A DNA stretch of 64,000 nucleotides from Vesta saturnalis (Eukaryota > Arthropoda > Insecta > Coleoptera > Lampyridae). The translations under genes were made by a program, and so were the position numbers. The notes under the pieces were generated by a model. The model did not search any database. It was not told where the DNA came from and saw only the letters and a program-made list of their open reading frames with translations. Positions 20,901 to 33,243 of this stretch are shown here, piece by piece (the stretch's first letter is position 1; every line of letters starts with the position of its first letter). Location: NCBI GenBank assembly GCA_036346205.1, contig JARFJB010001946.1:1990001-2054000 (forward strand), written 5' to 3'.

Positions 20901-21879
20901 TGCATGAGTGCCTGCGTGTGGTAGGGTGCGTGTGCATTTGTATATGTGTTTTTTGTGAAGGTAACTAGGCTAGAAAGCTAGCGTTTCGTGAAAATGATTA
21001 CCGTTTTTTTTGCGATTTTATGCACCGTATTGTCGGACATAAATGTGCATATTTCCTGTTAAAGAAAGGAGATAATGTTTGATCTGGTAGAATGTGTAAA
21101 CTTGTGATTAATCATCAAAACCTGTTACAGAATTTACAGGTAATAAGCACTTATGAAAGTGCACATTGCACTTCTTTGTATTCAAATGTCGAATCTGACA
21201 ACTCAGGAAAAATAACGTGAGGATCTTAAACCTTTTTTGTTTGTATTGTTTATCGTTCTCTTTTGGGATCGTTTCCAGATTGTAGGTACAGGGAAAATTA
21301 GTGTAATTTTAGCGTAACATACTTTGATCGTTGATTTTGTTTGCTATTTAGCTTAGTTTTCCATTGTGATAATTAAACCGGCATCGGAAATTCACTAGAA
21401 TGACTTACTGTTAACGATTAGGTCGTTAGCGCAACCAGCGGCAATATAGTGCTAACGTACGTTTGACAAGGAATTCGCGTACATTTTTGCATACCTTGCA
21501 TTACTTTGATACGCATTGCGGGTACGTCCCAAAATCTTTCAGCACGATCTTTTCTTTTTGAGTAATCTTGTGGGCATTGCGCACCTTCAATTACTGCATT
21601 TATTGAGTTAATTTGATTAGAATTAAATAATGGATTGCAGAGCATTGAGACATAACATTAAGTGGGACATTTACGTAAAACATTATTTTTGTTTATTACG
21701 TCAGATTATTACATTTATTAGGAATTATTAATGAGTACTTTTTAAGCTAATTCGGACATCTAGTAAGTTTCGAGGTTTTAAGATAAAAAATTAAGATTGA
21801 CGTTTAACGTAAAGTAGTAGTGTTACCAACTTGCGGTAAAATTTTAATAAGAGATCGAATCATTAATCGTAAAGCTGTA
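20898..21879 (+). repeat. Shared flank of mariner C, copy 2
   Basis: Direct copy of 16050-16934 with an extra segment of about 100 bp near 20990-21090. It ends exactly at the TA that abuts mariner C2. Confidence 0.75.
21414..21645 (-). pseudogene. Unidentified conserved coding-like segment, copy 2
   Basis: Counterpart of 16437-16645. The minus-strand reading opens INSINAVIEGAQCPQDYS and continues KRKDRAERFWDVPAMRIKVM, then shifts frame near 21480 by one extra base. I do not recognise the family. Confidence 0.3.
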
Positions 21880-22119
21880 CGGGGTGGCCAACTAAGAATG
21901 CGAGGTACTGTATCTGGAAAACTATACGTCGTAGAGGCTTGCGGAAAAAAAGTTATTACTAAAACGGCCAATACAAAAACCTGGAAAATATTTTCATGTT
22001 TCTGCAATCTTGAATCTAAAAAAGTGGTTTCTGTGAATTCTGCTACATTAACCTAATAAAAAAATAACTGATCTTTGAAGTCGAGGATAATCTGACCTTT
22101 TTTTGTTTGGCACTTTTTG

Positions 22120-22656
22120 ACGTATCTATAAAAAATTTCCTTAAATCATCCCCCCCCCCCGTATCTTCGAAACGGCTAATCCGATTTTAACAAACTTCGG
22201 CGCATTGAAAAGAGCTTTTCTTGGGCTACAAATATTAAAATAATTGAAGTTTTGTTAGTTTCACATGTCGTCGCTAGATGGCTTTGTTCGACATTCCGAC
22301 AGAAACGGTTAATTTTTGCAAAAAAAATTAAATGCATTGGTATGACTTTTTGTCATGAACAAGTAGCTACATGATGCCTAAACAAGCTCGCGGAAACTGC
22401 ATCTCGATATCTTGTTCCTAACCTAAAATATCGGCCAAAGAAAACTTTATACGAGAATCCCTTAAATTTTTATTTTTTTTTAACTATATTTTTCTGGAAT
22501 TGTTTCTATTATGTGAGTTGTGCCCCTAAAAAGCACCGATTTAAAGGAGGAAGGTTTTTAATGCCCCCGTAAATGCTCTAAATGCTGACCATCACGCTCT
22601 ATGCATTGCTGAGGCCTCTTACGGGTAGACAAAACTGCAGCTTCAAATTCGGCTCT
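22120..22656 (-). repeat. Inverted extra copy of the mariner C 3' end
   Basis: Minus-strand sequence matches 23550-24110, including the codons for AEIEAAVLS and ERDGQHYEHLRGH. It is absent from copy 1, where the left terminal repeat is followed directly by the 5' leader. A filler of about 140 bp (22657-22800) of unknown origin separates it from the leader. It contains a run of ten C at about 22151-22160. Confidence 0.75.
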
Positions 22657-22942
22657 GAATAGGTTACCTACAAATTGCGATTTTAAATGTTTGTAAATTT
22701 ATACACCAGAATAAAATCACGCTTTTTGAAATTACTACGGGAAAGTAAGCAATGCTAAAAATTATACGAAAGGCCTATTTTTTGTTTGTTTAAATGCATA
22801 TTCATTATGAATATATACGAAAAACACAATTAATAGAAGCAGGCAATGGAAACAGATACCTAAACAAAACATACATAATCCTCAAATTGTCAATAGTTGT
22901 GAATACTTTCGCGTTACTTTGAGCAATTCTTGTACTTTTAAG

Positions 22943-23648
22943 ATGCGTTTTACGAATAATGAAGCTGTTGATATGCTTGCGGTTTATTCTGCATGTCTTC
23001 AGAATGCCGCAGTAGCTAAAAGAGTTTACGCGGCTCGATATCCAAATCGGCGTCCTTGCGATGTTAGAGTTTTTCCCCGATTAGTGGCGAGCTTACGAGC
23101 CAATGGCAAGAACACAAGAAAATATTAACCGTGTACTGAGCTATGTTGAAGGAAATCATCATGTTAGCACAAAAGCATTATCCACTGAGTTGGGCATATC
23201 ACGAACAACGATTCAAAATATTTTGAAGGGCCGTAGGTAAGTTCTAATGGCCAATCAATTACCGTTGTTGTTGGAAGATGTGCCACTGGAAACAAGGCAA
23301 AAATTGTTTTTGCAGTTGGATGGTTGCCCAGCACATTTTGCTATTAATGTGCGAGAGCATATTAATACAGTATTTCAACAGCGGTAGATTGGAAGGGGAA
23401 GTCTGTTTCCATGGCCTCCGCAATCGCCAGACTTAACTTGCCTCGATTTTTATTTATAGGGGCGCTTAAAGGACATCGTGTTTCAGACTCAACCTACCAC
23501 TAGACAAGATATAAAAAACCGGATTCGTAACGCAATACGCAACATACCGAGAGCCGAAATTGAAGCTGCAGTTTTGTCTAGTCATGAGAGGCTTCAGCAA
23601 TGCATAGAGCGTGATGGTCAGCATTACGAGCATTTACGGGGACATTAA
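22943..23648 (+). pseudogene. Mariner C transposase, copy 2 (internally deleted)
   Basis: Begins MRFTNNEAVDMLAVYSACLQ and keeps the first HTH and part of the second (STKALSTELGISRTTI). It then skips the first part of the catalytic domain and resumes at QLDGCPAHFAINVREHINT, RGSLFPWPPQSPDLTCLDF and the full C-terminus ERDGQHYEHLRGH-stop. The second and third Asp are 41 residues apart, as in DD41D mariners. The first catalytic Asp region is missing, and there are stops (for example TAG at about 23387 in place of W), so it cannot encode an active enzyme. Confidence 0.85.
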
Positions 23649-24354
23649 GAACCTTCCTCCTTTAAATCGGTCCTTTTTAGTGCCACAACTTACACAATAG
23701 AAACAATTCCAGAAAAATATAGTTTAAAAAAAATCAAAATTTAAGGGATTTTCGTGTAAAGTTTTCTTTGGCCGATATTTTAGGTTAGGAACAAGATATC
23801 GAGATGTGGTTTTCGCGAGCTTGTTTAGGCATCATTTACCTACTTGTCCATGAAAAAAAGTTATGCCAATGCATTTAATTTTTTTTCGAAAATTAACCGT
23901 TTCTGTCGAAATGTCGAACAAAGCTCTCTAACAAAACTTCAAATATTATAACATTTGTAGCCCAAGAATAGCTCATTTCAACGCGCCCAAGTTTGTTCAA
24001 ATCGGCTTAGCCGTTTCGAAGATACAGGGGGTTATTTAAGGAAACCTTTGAATACCCCTCACCACTTTATTTTTAGACATACGTCAAAATGTGCCAAACA
24101 AAAAAAGTTCAGATTATCCTCGACTTTAAAGATCAGTTATATTTTTATTAGGTTAATATAGCAGAATTGAGAGAAACATCACTTTTTTAGATTCAAGGTT
24201 GCAGTTACGCCCCCTAGCGACCATTTCAGAAACATGAAAATATTTTCCAGGTTTCTGTATTGACCGTTTTAGTAATAACTTTTTTTTGCGCAAGCCTCTA
24301 CGATGGATAGTTACCCAGATACAGTACCTCGCATTCTTAGTTGGCCACTCTGTA

Positions 24355-26547
24355 CATAATTCTAAGTGAGTTTTTATATAAGAGTTTGGAGTAACTTTTA
24401 CAGGTGGAGTGGTTAATTGCTGAGTGAATAACTTTGATTTCCTGTTTAAGCAAACAATATTCCATCGTGGTCATGATTTATTTCCCACTAAAAATTTTAA
24501 GTGGGTCGCGCCATATTAACTTATATTATTGGAATTTATGACGTTTTATTGAACAATGAGTGCCTTATGAAGCATGTGTTAGTAGTAAGTACTCCACGAG
24601 TTATTAAGGACCAATATGCTCCATTACTGTACGTTTGGCCAGTAACAAAAGGTAAAGGTCAAAATAATTTTAAATTACCCTCTACGACAATGTGGGTGCT
24701 ATTCGAACGCATATTTTCGTGGATATTGCAAATATGTGTTTCATTGATCTCTATTCTCCATTCATAAGCAGATCGTAACAAGTAACCGACGTCAAACTCA
24801 ACATATAGCAAACAATGTGACCATTTTACATAACTTATTATATCGCTGAGAGGCTTTATTACAATTTCTTTTGTTGTTTAATTCATTCAAAGTCCCGTTA
24901 GGCGCATCTGAGAACAACCTTAACTTGAAGTCAACAGTTCTATGGCAGTTCGGACTTTCCAATTCTTAACGTTTTTGATAGCTCCTTTGATATAACTCTA
25001 AGCCGCTCGTTCACTGGGAACCTTTTCAATTTTTGTCTCTTCTCATTTGCGCTTTCATGAAGTCATCGGTTTTACATAAAATATGATGATATGCAAAGGA
25101 AGTAAGAGAATTTGTTACGTTCAGATTAAGTGTGCCTTTTTTTTTCAGTCACGTTCTACACTGTTGTGATCATTGTTTAACAGTAAGAACTGCTTGCTCT
25201 ACCCCTCCACTTAAATATGAAACAACAGTTTACTCTGGTCTAGTTGTAAAACCACATCGAACTGCAGCAACTTTTATTTAACTGATATTTACTGAAATAG
25301 AATGGAATATGTTACAAATTTATAATTTTTATGTAAACGTAATGACCAAGGGGAAGTCAAGGATCAGTTTATATTCCTTCTGCATTGCGATTAAAGGAAA
25401 ATTGCTCTTTATGAATCAATATCTATAATAATTCCTTTGAATATACGGAGGCAATTTTCATCCATGTAAAAGCGATCTTAAAACTGTTCTCTGGACTGAC
25501 TTTCTTAAGTTGAGCGATCAGATGTGTCTGTTTAGGCCAAGAAATTCTGCATATTACCGTTGTATACAATGCTACTACTTCTATAGCGTGTTTATTGAAA
25601 TACGAGTTGGGCACATAAACCGTTGTCAGCTAGTTTGTTAGGGTATACTAATGTTTCCTTATTTTTAACAGACACTTGCAGTAAAATTTGTATAATTTAT
25701 TGCATTGTATTTCAAGAAGTTTCTACACTTATAATAAACTATCGTTCATTTGTTTATCTACACGATCATCTTGATTAACAGTCAATTGCTGTACATTTAT
25801 ATTTAAATTTGTTACGCCTAAACTACATATTAAGCTTTCTATTCCTATTAACATTTGTCCCGCTTTGTACATCTATGTTTTGTGGGACTAGTCTACTATT
25901 TTAAAAAAACGAAAATCTGATTTGCTTTTAAGGTATAAAGCAATGGAGGTAGCGGTCCTAGGTCGACCCTACATTGGGCACGACTAACCTAGCTACTCTA
26001 TCAAGCGTTAACTGTACCGCATTAGGCTAATATCAAAGCATCATAAAATTCAATGAGGTTGACTTAAATCGTCGTTTACAGTTTTACTAGTGGGCGAGCT
26101 AGTATCTATCCAAATTGATCTTATATTTATTTCTCCGGCAACTGTTCATTTTTAACTTTCCCACCTAAAGGGAAAGTTATTGTGATCGCCTAATAAAGGG
26201 CTTAGACGGAAATATTCGTCTTGGGGTACGAAGTGTCCGAAAAAGTAGATTTGGAAAATACAAAAAATGTGATGAATATTTCGGGCTCATAATGTAAAAA
26301 TTTGTACAGCGGTTGCATCAAACTTTACATGAGTGCTAACGACCTAAATGTCCAGACTGCAGTGAAATTTGGTGGTCATCGTGTAGGGGTTGAATAATAA
26401 CAATAACATCAGAAAATTACGTTACATTTTATGGTAAGATGCGGAAATCGCTCCAGCCGTTCCGAAAGTGTATAATTTGTTAATTCTGTTTAACAACTTA
26501 CATTAATAAAAATTATTATTAATTTTATTAAACACATAAATAAGGTT
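24355..26547. other. Long stretch without a recognised gene
   Basis: Short open frames (for example 24501-24767) show no family motif. A degraded tRNA-like or SINE-like segment near 25935-26030 is the only structure noted. Confidence 0.4.
25935..26030 (-). mobile_element. Possible degraded tRNA-like/SINE head
   Basis: Minus strand shows TAGCCTAATGCGG (A-box-like) about 55 bp before AGGGTCGACCTAGG (B-box-like). Arms do not fold convincingly, so this may be chance. Confidence 0.25.
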
Positions 26548-26621
26548 TACCTCGAGTAGGATTTGAACCTACGACATGCACTTTGCTAGAGTACTGCTCT
26601 AATCAGCTGAGCTATCGAGGT
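26548..26621 (-). tRNA. tRNA-like gene, anticodon AGC (Ala by codon)
   Basis: Minus-strand sequence folds as a full cloverleaf of 73 nt plus discriminator A. The acceptor stem ACCTCGA/TCGAGGT is perfect, the D stem is GCTC/GAGC, and the anticodon stem GTACT/AGTGC has one G-U. The 7-base loop is CTAGCAA, the variable loop ATGTC, and the T arm GTAGG-TTCAAAT-CCTAC. Box A is TAGCTCAGCTGA (final G lost) and box B GGTTCAAATCC. The anticodon reads alanine, but the G3:U70 pair that marks alanine tRNAs is absent (C3:G70) and position 1 is A, so charging identity is doubtful. There is no T4 terminator directly downstream, only a TTTTT about 45 bp on. It could be a functional tRNA, a pseudo-tRNA or a SINE head. 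Confidence 0.6.
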
Positions 26622-29529
26622 ACCCAATAAGTAAATAAATTCGTTCATAACAAGACATATAATAACTTACAGTAATATTATTGTTAGACTGTATCTCTTA
26701 AAATGCATAAAATAAAACAAAATTAAGTCTTCTCAGTTGTCATTTAAGACCAACAGTGAAAGGAATCTACGCAGTAGTTTCGTTAGATCACTTAATTAAG
26801 GTGAATACAATAAACTAATCATGTAATTTTTGTAATTTGTTTGTATTTAAGAAAACTGCATACAAAGCTTAAATTTGATAAATTTAGTGAAAATAATTTA
26901 TATTTTGCTTTTTACTGAATCGACTCAAATACTCAAATGTGTTGAGTGTATGTGTATGAGTCGGCTGGCTCATTTTTTTTAATAGCACTATTGTTGTTAC
27001 CGGTCAAATAGAAACCCAAGAATATTACATACCTACCCAATATTCTGAAAAAATAAACGTCTAGGATGGTATTTAAGACATTATTATACTTGCAGAGCTT
27101 TACAAATGCCTTGAAAACGAATTGGATTATTGATGTGTGCCAGTATTTGTACCTCACATTTCAGTCACAATGAACTGAATGAAGAGAACTAACTGAACGG
27201 TCGCTATACTTATCCCCACTAGAATTTTTTCTCAAGAGACATTTAAAATGCTAAACCTATGCGACGAAACCGCCTTCTTTTGAAGTCCTTACAGCAGTTA
27301 ATTGTCAGAAGATGCTAGAAAATTACACTAGATATAGTTTAAAAAATAATAATAAATCATTGTATGGAAGTTAGAATTCAGCGTTTCCAGCATTCATTGT
27401 AACCAGTATTCATTAATTAAATTGATATTAAGGATTGCTCACAGCGTAAGTACGTTCCCAAAATAATACCTTACTACTTTACCACCCTTTACAAATGTAT
27501 TGGCTAAAACCAATTCACACACATTGACAATTTAATTTAATTTTTGGAATCTCTTATTGAAGTACACTTTAGGGCATAAATATATGACTTAGCGTAGTCT
27601 TTTGCTTTGATCATCTTGATATATTACACAATTCGCTAAACATCCTACTACAAAGTTTTTCAATTCATTAATACGGTGCTGCTAAAATATAAAAAAAAAT
27701 ATGGAAATTTAGAAAGATTTAGGTTAATGTAATATTATAATGATGCAAAATTTATTTACATTTGCCAATTTTTTACGGAAGTTCAAATTTAAGTGTCTAT
27801 TATACATCCATATGATCCCTATTAACGTCAATAAATGCAATTGACATAATTTATTTGCTTATTTTTGTTATGTAACTAATGTATTTATTGTAAATTGCAA
27901 AATATGTAGTACAAATTTATTCCATATTGTCATTTAAATGCATAGAGGAAGCCTACACGCAAAAACGTGTAAGACGTCTTAGGCATTCAGCTTGTCTTAT
28001 AAATTTATGTTTATCGCTTTTATTACTAGTTAAATATTCCACAATTTCCTAAAACATGTAATTTCAAATGTTGATATATACATAAAACAAAGAGATGAAG
28101 TTGATGTTTATTATGGATCTAGTTCCCTTACGTGGGTTACAATCTAATCAACGCCTACGCATCGTGTTCTTTTAATTAAATGTAATATTTATCGGATAAT
28201 TATGCAGACAAAAGTATCAATTTCCTACTGTTAAAATATTAAAATTTATAGTAAAAACTATTGATTTTATCAACCAGCACTTTTAAATGCGATTTAATCT
28301 GCGGGGTACTTTTTAATTGTGCATTAAATCTTTGCGTTAATTTTATTTATGTAACTGGTAGAATTCTTTGACCACGCTGGTTAAAATTAATGTCAAATGG
28401 CCTATCTACTTAAACTAAGTAGCAGTTGTTCAGTATATCTTTATGAGTTAGCAGTGTCAAGATAAAAAGTAGGTTATTATTGTGAAAAAAACATTTTTTA
28501 CCGCTTTACCGCATAAGAAAAACTCGGGAAACATATTATTTCAGCTGTTCCCACTGCCCTTAGCTCGATATAGGTCAATCCTAACCCTTATTAAGCGTAG
28601 TTACACTAAATCCATGTTCCCTTTTATTACACCGTTTTTATCAAAAAAATGTCATAATCATAATTTTTATTGTGAATTAAAGACCCTTCAATTTTGTTGT
28701 GAGCAATTCTGGTCGTATAATCAGTTCTTTTCCTTAGGACCAGCACGGGCAAAGCTTAGGGTTGATAGCTATTTTCAGAAATGGCAAAATTGCATTGCCA
28801 TTATGAAAGTTTTTATGGCCTGTTGACTGTGTTTATAAAGCTGCAAATGTGCAAACTATTGTCTATTAAACTTAAATATAATAGATAGCAAGATATTTAT
28901 AAATATGTGTTTAAAATGCGACTATTATGTGATCCCTCAAAACTTACAAAAATGGTATTCTCAGTTAAAGTTGTATGCAAATGAAGAATACAATTTACTG
29001 GCTTTAAATTGCACTCGAGAGTTTTTATAAAGTAAATAAAACAAACAAACAAAAAATTTGTGATTGCAAATGATTATTTCTAAAATTACTTGTTATAGTA
29101 AGAGGTGCATGTTTTTTAGCATTCCTTCACATGTATTCTTGGAAACACTACACATAGATGAACAAGAGCCTTGTCGCATTAATGTAGTGGTACGTTACCA
29201 GCATTTATTTTCTAGTTTTCAAATTTATCTTTATTGTAAAGGAAAGAAGTAAAGGTATAACGTAGAAATGTACTAAAGCTACATTAAAAAATATGTTTTC
29301 TTTTTCCAATTTATTGTAGTTGTTCTTGTACAGGATTTTTATGGTTTTACTGTGCTTACAATACTAATTTTAGACTATACTCATTTGTATTACATCAAAA
29401 TTATGTATTTCTGTTTTTTACTGTAACAGTTAATACTACTTTTTATAGCTGTTATAATATGCTTACCTTTGATTTCAGCAAAGGTTTTTTGTAATCATTT
29501 TTGTTATACTTAATTAAATGACGGAGATC
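26622..29529. other. Long stretch without a recognised gene
   Basis: The 114-codon frame at 28482-28826 has no recognisable motif, an ordinary AT-driven composition and no visible splice context. Nothing else is identified. Confidence 0.4.
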
Positions 29530-30740
29530 AAGCCACTAAATCTGGATTTTACTGACAATAATGTTACTATTACTGAAATTAATTGCTTGCCTTACATTGG
29601 CTTTCCTGGCAATAATTAAAATATTATATAATTTATTTACAAGTCTGATATTTAATTACTCGCAAACCTCAAATATGATCAAAAGAATTGGCCGTTTAGT
29701 GGTAGGTACGTTGTGCTAGTTAAACTAGATACACCCACAAGTCTCATAAATAAATCATAATAAACATTGTAATATCAAAGATGTGGCCCTCTAAAACCAA
29801 TCATTCCGGTCTTTAAGTTAATAAGCATATAAAGCAATAAGGAAAATTATGGTACATATAAAATACAACCCCAGTAAAATTGCACAGGTGATAATAAGGT
29901 AAAGGCAAGGACAAAAGAAAATAGACAAGGAATTTACACGTACAACATTGTTTAGTGACTACTAAAGCACAAAATACATACGTCCAGTTACAATAAATTA
30001 CATATAAAGAGAAATCAGTTCGCAGTCAAACAATTATACTGGAACAAACTGACATTAAAACAAAGCCTTACAAGGGTAAGTTGTACATAGATCATGACAT
30101 CGTGACCGATGTATAAGTTTGAGTGCGTTAGAAAAATAAGGCGCCCCTTTCTCAGGTTACACAGTCATCTATACAACAATAAAAACAATAAAAAATTAAA
30201 TTCGAGGTGTTTAATGGTCATCGGGACCGGGAGTATGTACACACTCAGCAATTGCTTATTTACAATTATAACCAAGCGATATCCTGTAACCATTTGCCAG
30301 GCCCACCTGTACACAAGTATAAAGATAAACAACAAACAACAATGCTAATTCACGTAAATACAAGAGTGAGGGAGCCCTGTAGTGTCTTCTATTTGAGCAG
30401 ATTTCAGCTTAATGAGCCCGCATGCGATACCTTTGCAAGACAATGTGCGCATAAGAATTTCCAATGATTCGTTACGCCCCTTCAGTAAAGCAGTTTTTTA
30501 AGCGTACACCTGTTAGGTAAAACCCCAACATGTGTTTTTCAACCCTTAGCCAAATATCGGTTACATACATTCTCACATCTCTTACATAACAATACACACA
30601 ATAAAATATTCCGAAAACATTAGTAAATTACGACGTATTATCAAGATATTAAAAATCCACTAATTATCTTTTCTATCGCGGTAACAATAGTGATTTGACA
30701 AATGTTTATTACAATAACAAAATTTTCGCGGTCCGATGGC
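29530..30740 (-). repeat. Dispersed repeat R1, inverted shorter copy
   Basis: Reverse complement of parts of 4212-6120, in the same block order, with about 0.6 kb missing relative to the long copy. The small open frames at 30109-30467 are not conserved in the other copy and are not called as genes. Confidence 0.65.
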
Positions 30741-31384
30741 CTACAATGTTATCTCTAACATAATATTAGCGAGATCCCGAGTATCTACCTGAAGACAGTG
30801 GTTAATTTAGTATTATCATGATTAGTAATATTAAGTAGCTGAGCGACACTAACATCAGTAAGAGTAAGACTTAGCGTAACTTAGAAAAGATAAATTGAGT
30901 TCCGTTCAAGATTACTTTCTTTGTATAAATTTCGATCAAGGAGAATGTCCAGTTTAGCATAATGGTATCATTTCGACTATTACATGTATATAAGTTAAGA
31001 ATCAATCACAATCCAGATGTAATGGTGGCTTATCGCTGAAAATCTTAGTAAGTAGGCATCCCCATTAGGGGATTATTTGCCAATTCAATGTATTACAACA
31101 TAAATTTTGTTTCGCTGCTAATTTTTGTATGAATTATCACATGACGATTACTATTAAATGTTCCATGCGTATAAATTAGGAATCAATTATAATTTGGTCA
31201 AAAACCAATGTTCTCAACCCGATAAACCATAGTTGCGGTCATGTTAATCCTTTCAGGCCCATCAAATGAAAATGTATTGGTGTAAAAACCAGAAATATTA
31301 AGTAGATACATGGGAATAAGTTCTACATGTTTACATTTTACATATGGTTTTACACTGAAACCACTGGGCATGTATGGTTTTACA

Positions 31385-32027
31385 GTAACTTATGAAATTC
31401 TACAAAACAGTTCTTGGTTTTTGATAAACAAAGGCCCACGTTGCATGTTTTGCAGAAGGATATTGTGCAATGAGGTCCTTTAGCTGTATTGAATATGCAC
31501 ATTTACGAAATGGTCCTCTATCTGGCATACGAGATGCTTTGTTACTTTTGATCTCTGGAGCAACTAGGGTTTGAACCTGTTCTATTGTTTCTGAGGTCTT
31601 CTCGATTAGGAGTTGAGAATGAAAATGTCCCATTTTTGCCTAGTAATTACAGACAGTCGAAACTCTTTGAGGGTTTCTCATAGGTTTTCTTGTAGATGAT
31701 AAAGGCGTTTAGAATTTTGACATCCAAGAAGTGCCAAAATATCCTTTACCGCCATTTTTTACTTTTTCTGTCAATCTCGTAGATTGATTTTAACATGTCA
31801 GCTTTGTCAACGAAGCCCATGCTAGCATTGTAATCTTTGACAATTGCTGGACATGTAATTTCAACTTTAGAACCATCATTATTCTTCCGTATTGCCGTAC
31901 ATATGTGTTCAACGTCGTGGAAATTGTAAAAAAAGTTAATTCCCATTTCATCCTTCCATACCATTGCAACAATACCTTGGTTACTGCATCGCAACTGAAA
32001 CGTGGCATTTTCTTGTCGTCCTCGAAG

Positions 32028-32103
<76 letters not shown>

Positions 32104-33243
32104 TGTTGTCTTAGTTCAAGCATGAGAGGCTTGACATTTTACAATCAGCTCTTCAGTTAGAGGTTTAACTACTCTGGAACTTAAACTTGTTTCTGTATTT
32201 TGTTCAATTTTCCCTGTATATATTTCAAATTTTGAGACGTACCCATTTTCATCTGCAACTACCGAAACTTGGTACCCTCGTTTTATGGGCTTTGGGAGCA
32301 TGTATTGTTTCAAACTTAAACGTCCCTTGAATTGTATTATGGATTCGTCCACTGCTTCCTTCTCAGTAGGTTTGTAGCATAGCTTATATGTTTTTCACAA
32401 ACTTTCCAACAAAGGACAAACTTTGTACAATTTGACGAAGTGTTCCTCCCATTTCTTTGGCTGTTATTATCTTTCAAGTGCATACGCCCGAGCAACCATG
32501 AACATCTATTCCGGGGCATAACTGAAGAAATGTACTTGTCTCGAAGAGCTCGGTCTGAAGACCAATAATCCATATATGATGGACATTTTGTTATGCCCAT
32601 CAGCAGGTTAATGGCAAAAAACTTTTTTATTTCCTCCATATCAGTTGCCTTGAAATTGATGAATCCACCGAGTTTCTGCTAGCATACAAATTTGTCTGAT
32701 AGACTATGTGCTCTATAAGTTCAGCAGTAAATAAACAACTAAATATTTCATTCGGACTTGCTTTCTCGAAAGGAATATTCGGCCCAGATTCCTCTGCAAA
32801 TGTCTGCTTTGCAAAGGAAAGTACTTCCTGCACCTACAACACATCTTCCCTTGTTCTAACATAGTCACTACTATTAATATGCTGATCCCTATCATTATTT
32901 TGCATGTCACCATTACTATTATCGTTATTATGCTGATCTCCATCATTGTTCTGTACATCACCAGTACTATTATCGTTATTGTGCTAATCCCCTTCATTAT
33001 TATTAGTATTACCAACACCACTGGATTCAGGTCCATTTATACTTGTCTTGCATACACTTTCATCATTATCATACATTACACTGACTTCCATTTCTAGATC
33101 CACATCTCCAATTCACAACCCGTATCCGAAGCATCAGATTCGGTACCACTGGTAATTTCTTCAATAAGTCCATATAAAAACTCAGAGTACAACTTTACAG
33201 CTATGTTTCTCTCACATCGCAATGAAGAATGTCTACCAGCCAT
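31385..33243 (-). pseudogene. piggyBac transposase, PB1 (DDE_Tnp_1_7 type)
   Basis: Begins MAGRHSSLRCERNIAVKLYS at 33243 with an acidic N-terminus (EEITSGTESDASD). Next come KFFAINLLMGITKCPSYMDY, WSSDRALRDKYISSVM and FLLGRMHLKDN-type sequence. The core follows with VDESIIQFKGRLSLKQYMLP (first catalytic Asp) and RGYQVSVVADENGYV. The C-terminal part has NFHDVEHI, DYNASMGFVDKADM (third Asp) and DRKSKKW, then a decayed tail FHFLDVKILNAF. A (TA)n tract at 32033-32101 splits the core, and several frameshifts exist (32350, 32640, 32830, 33040). The plus-strand frames opposite, rich in I, T and V, are shadows of a simple-sequence part. Confidence 0.85.
32033..32101. repeat. (TA)n microsatellite inside a transposase gene
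   Basis: 69 bp of pure TA within the PB1 transposase, between the segment ending near QASHA-LELRQQD and the one beginning KRLRGRQENATF. It reads as an IY dipeptide repeat and keeps that frame open, which is why long I/Y peptides appear here. Confidence 0.95.

Larger units (their letters stand above)
21880..24352 (+). mobile_element. Mariner C copy 2, long-armed, complete ends
   Basis: Bounded by TA at 21878-21879 and TA at 24353-24354. Tips are CGGGGTGGCCAACTAAG on the left and, read inward on the opposite strand, CAGAGTGGCCAACTAAG on the right. The inverted arms are about 780-800 bp (21880-22656 against 23550-24352), far longer than the roughly 235 bp of copy 1. The outer third is the ordinary terminal repeat; the inner part of the left arm is an inverted copy of the element's own 3' region including the transposase C-terminus. 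The transposase gene between the arms is internally deleted. Confidence 0.85.

Noticed and set aside
28482..28826. Possible 114-codon gene
   Set aside because: No motif, AT-driven composition and an isolated position; cannot be supported.
32713..33097. I/T/V-rich frames on both strands
   Set aside because: Translations of an imperfect ATTATTATC-type simple repeat within the PB1 N-terminal region.
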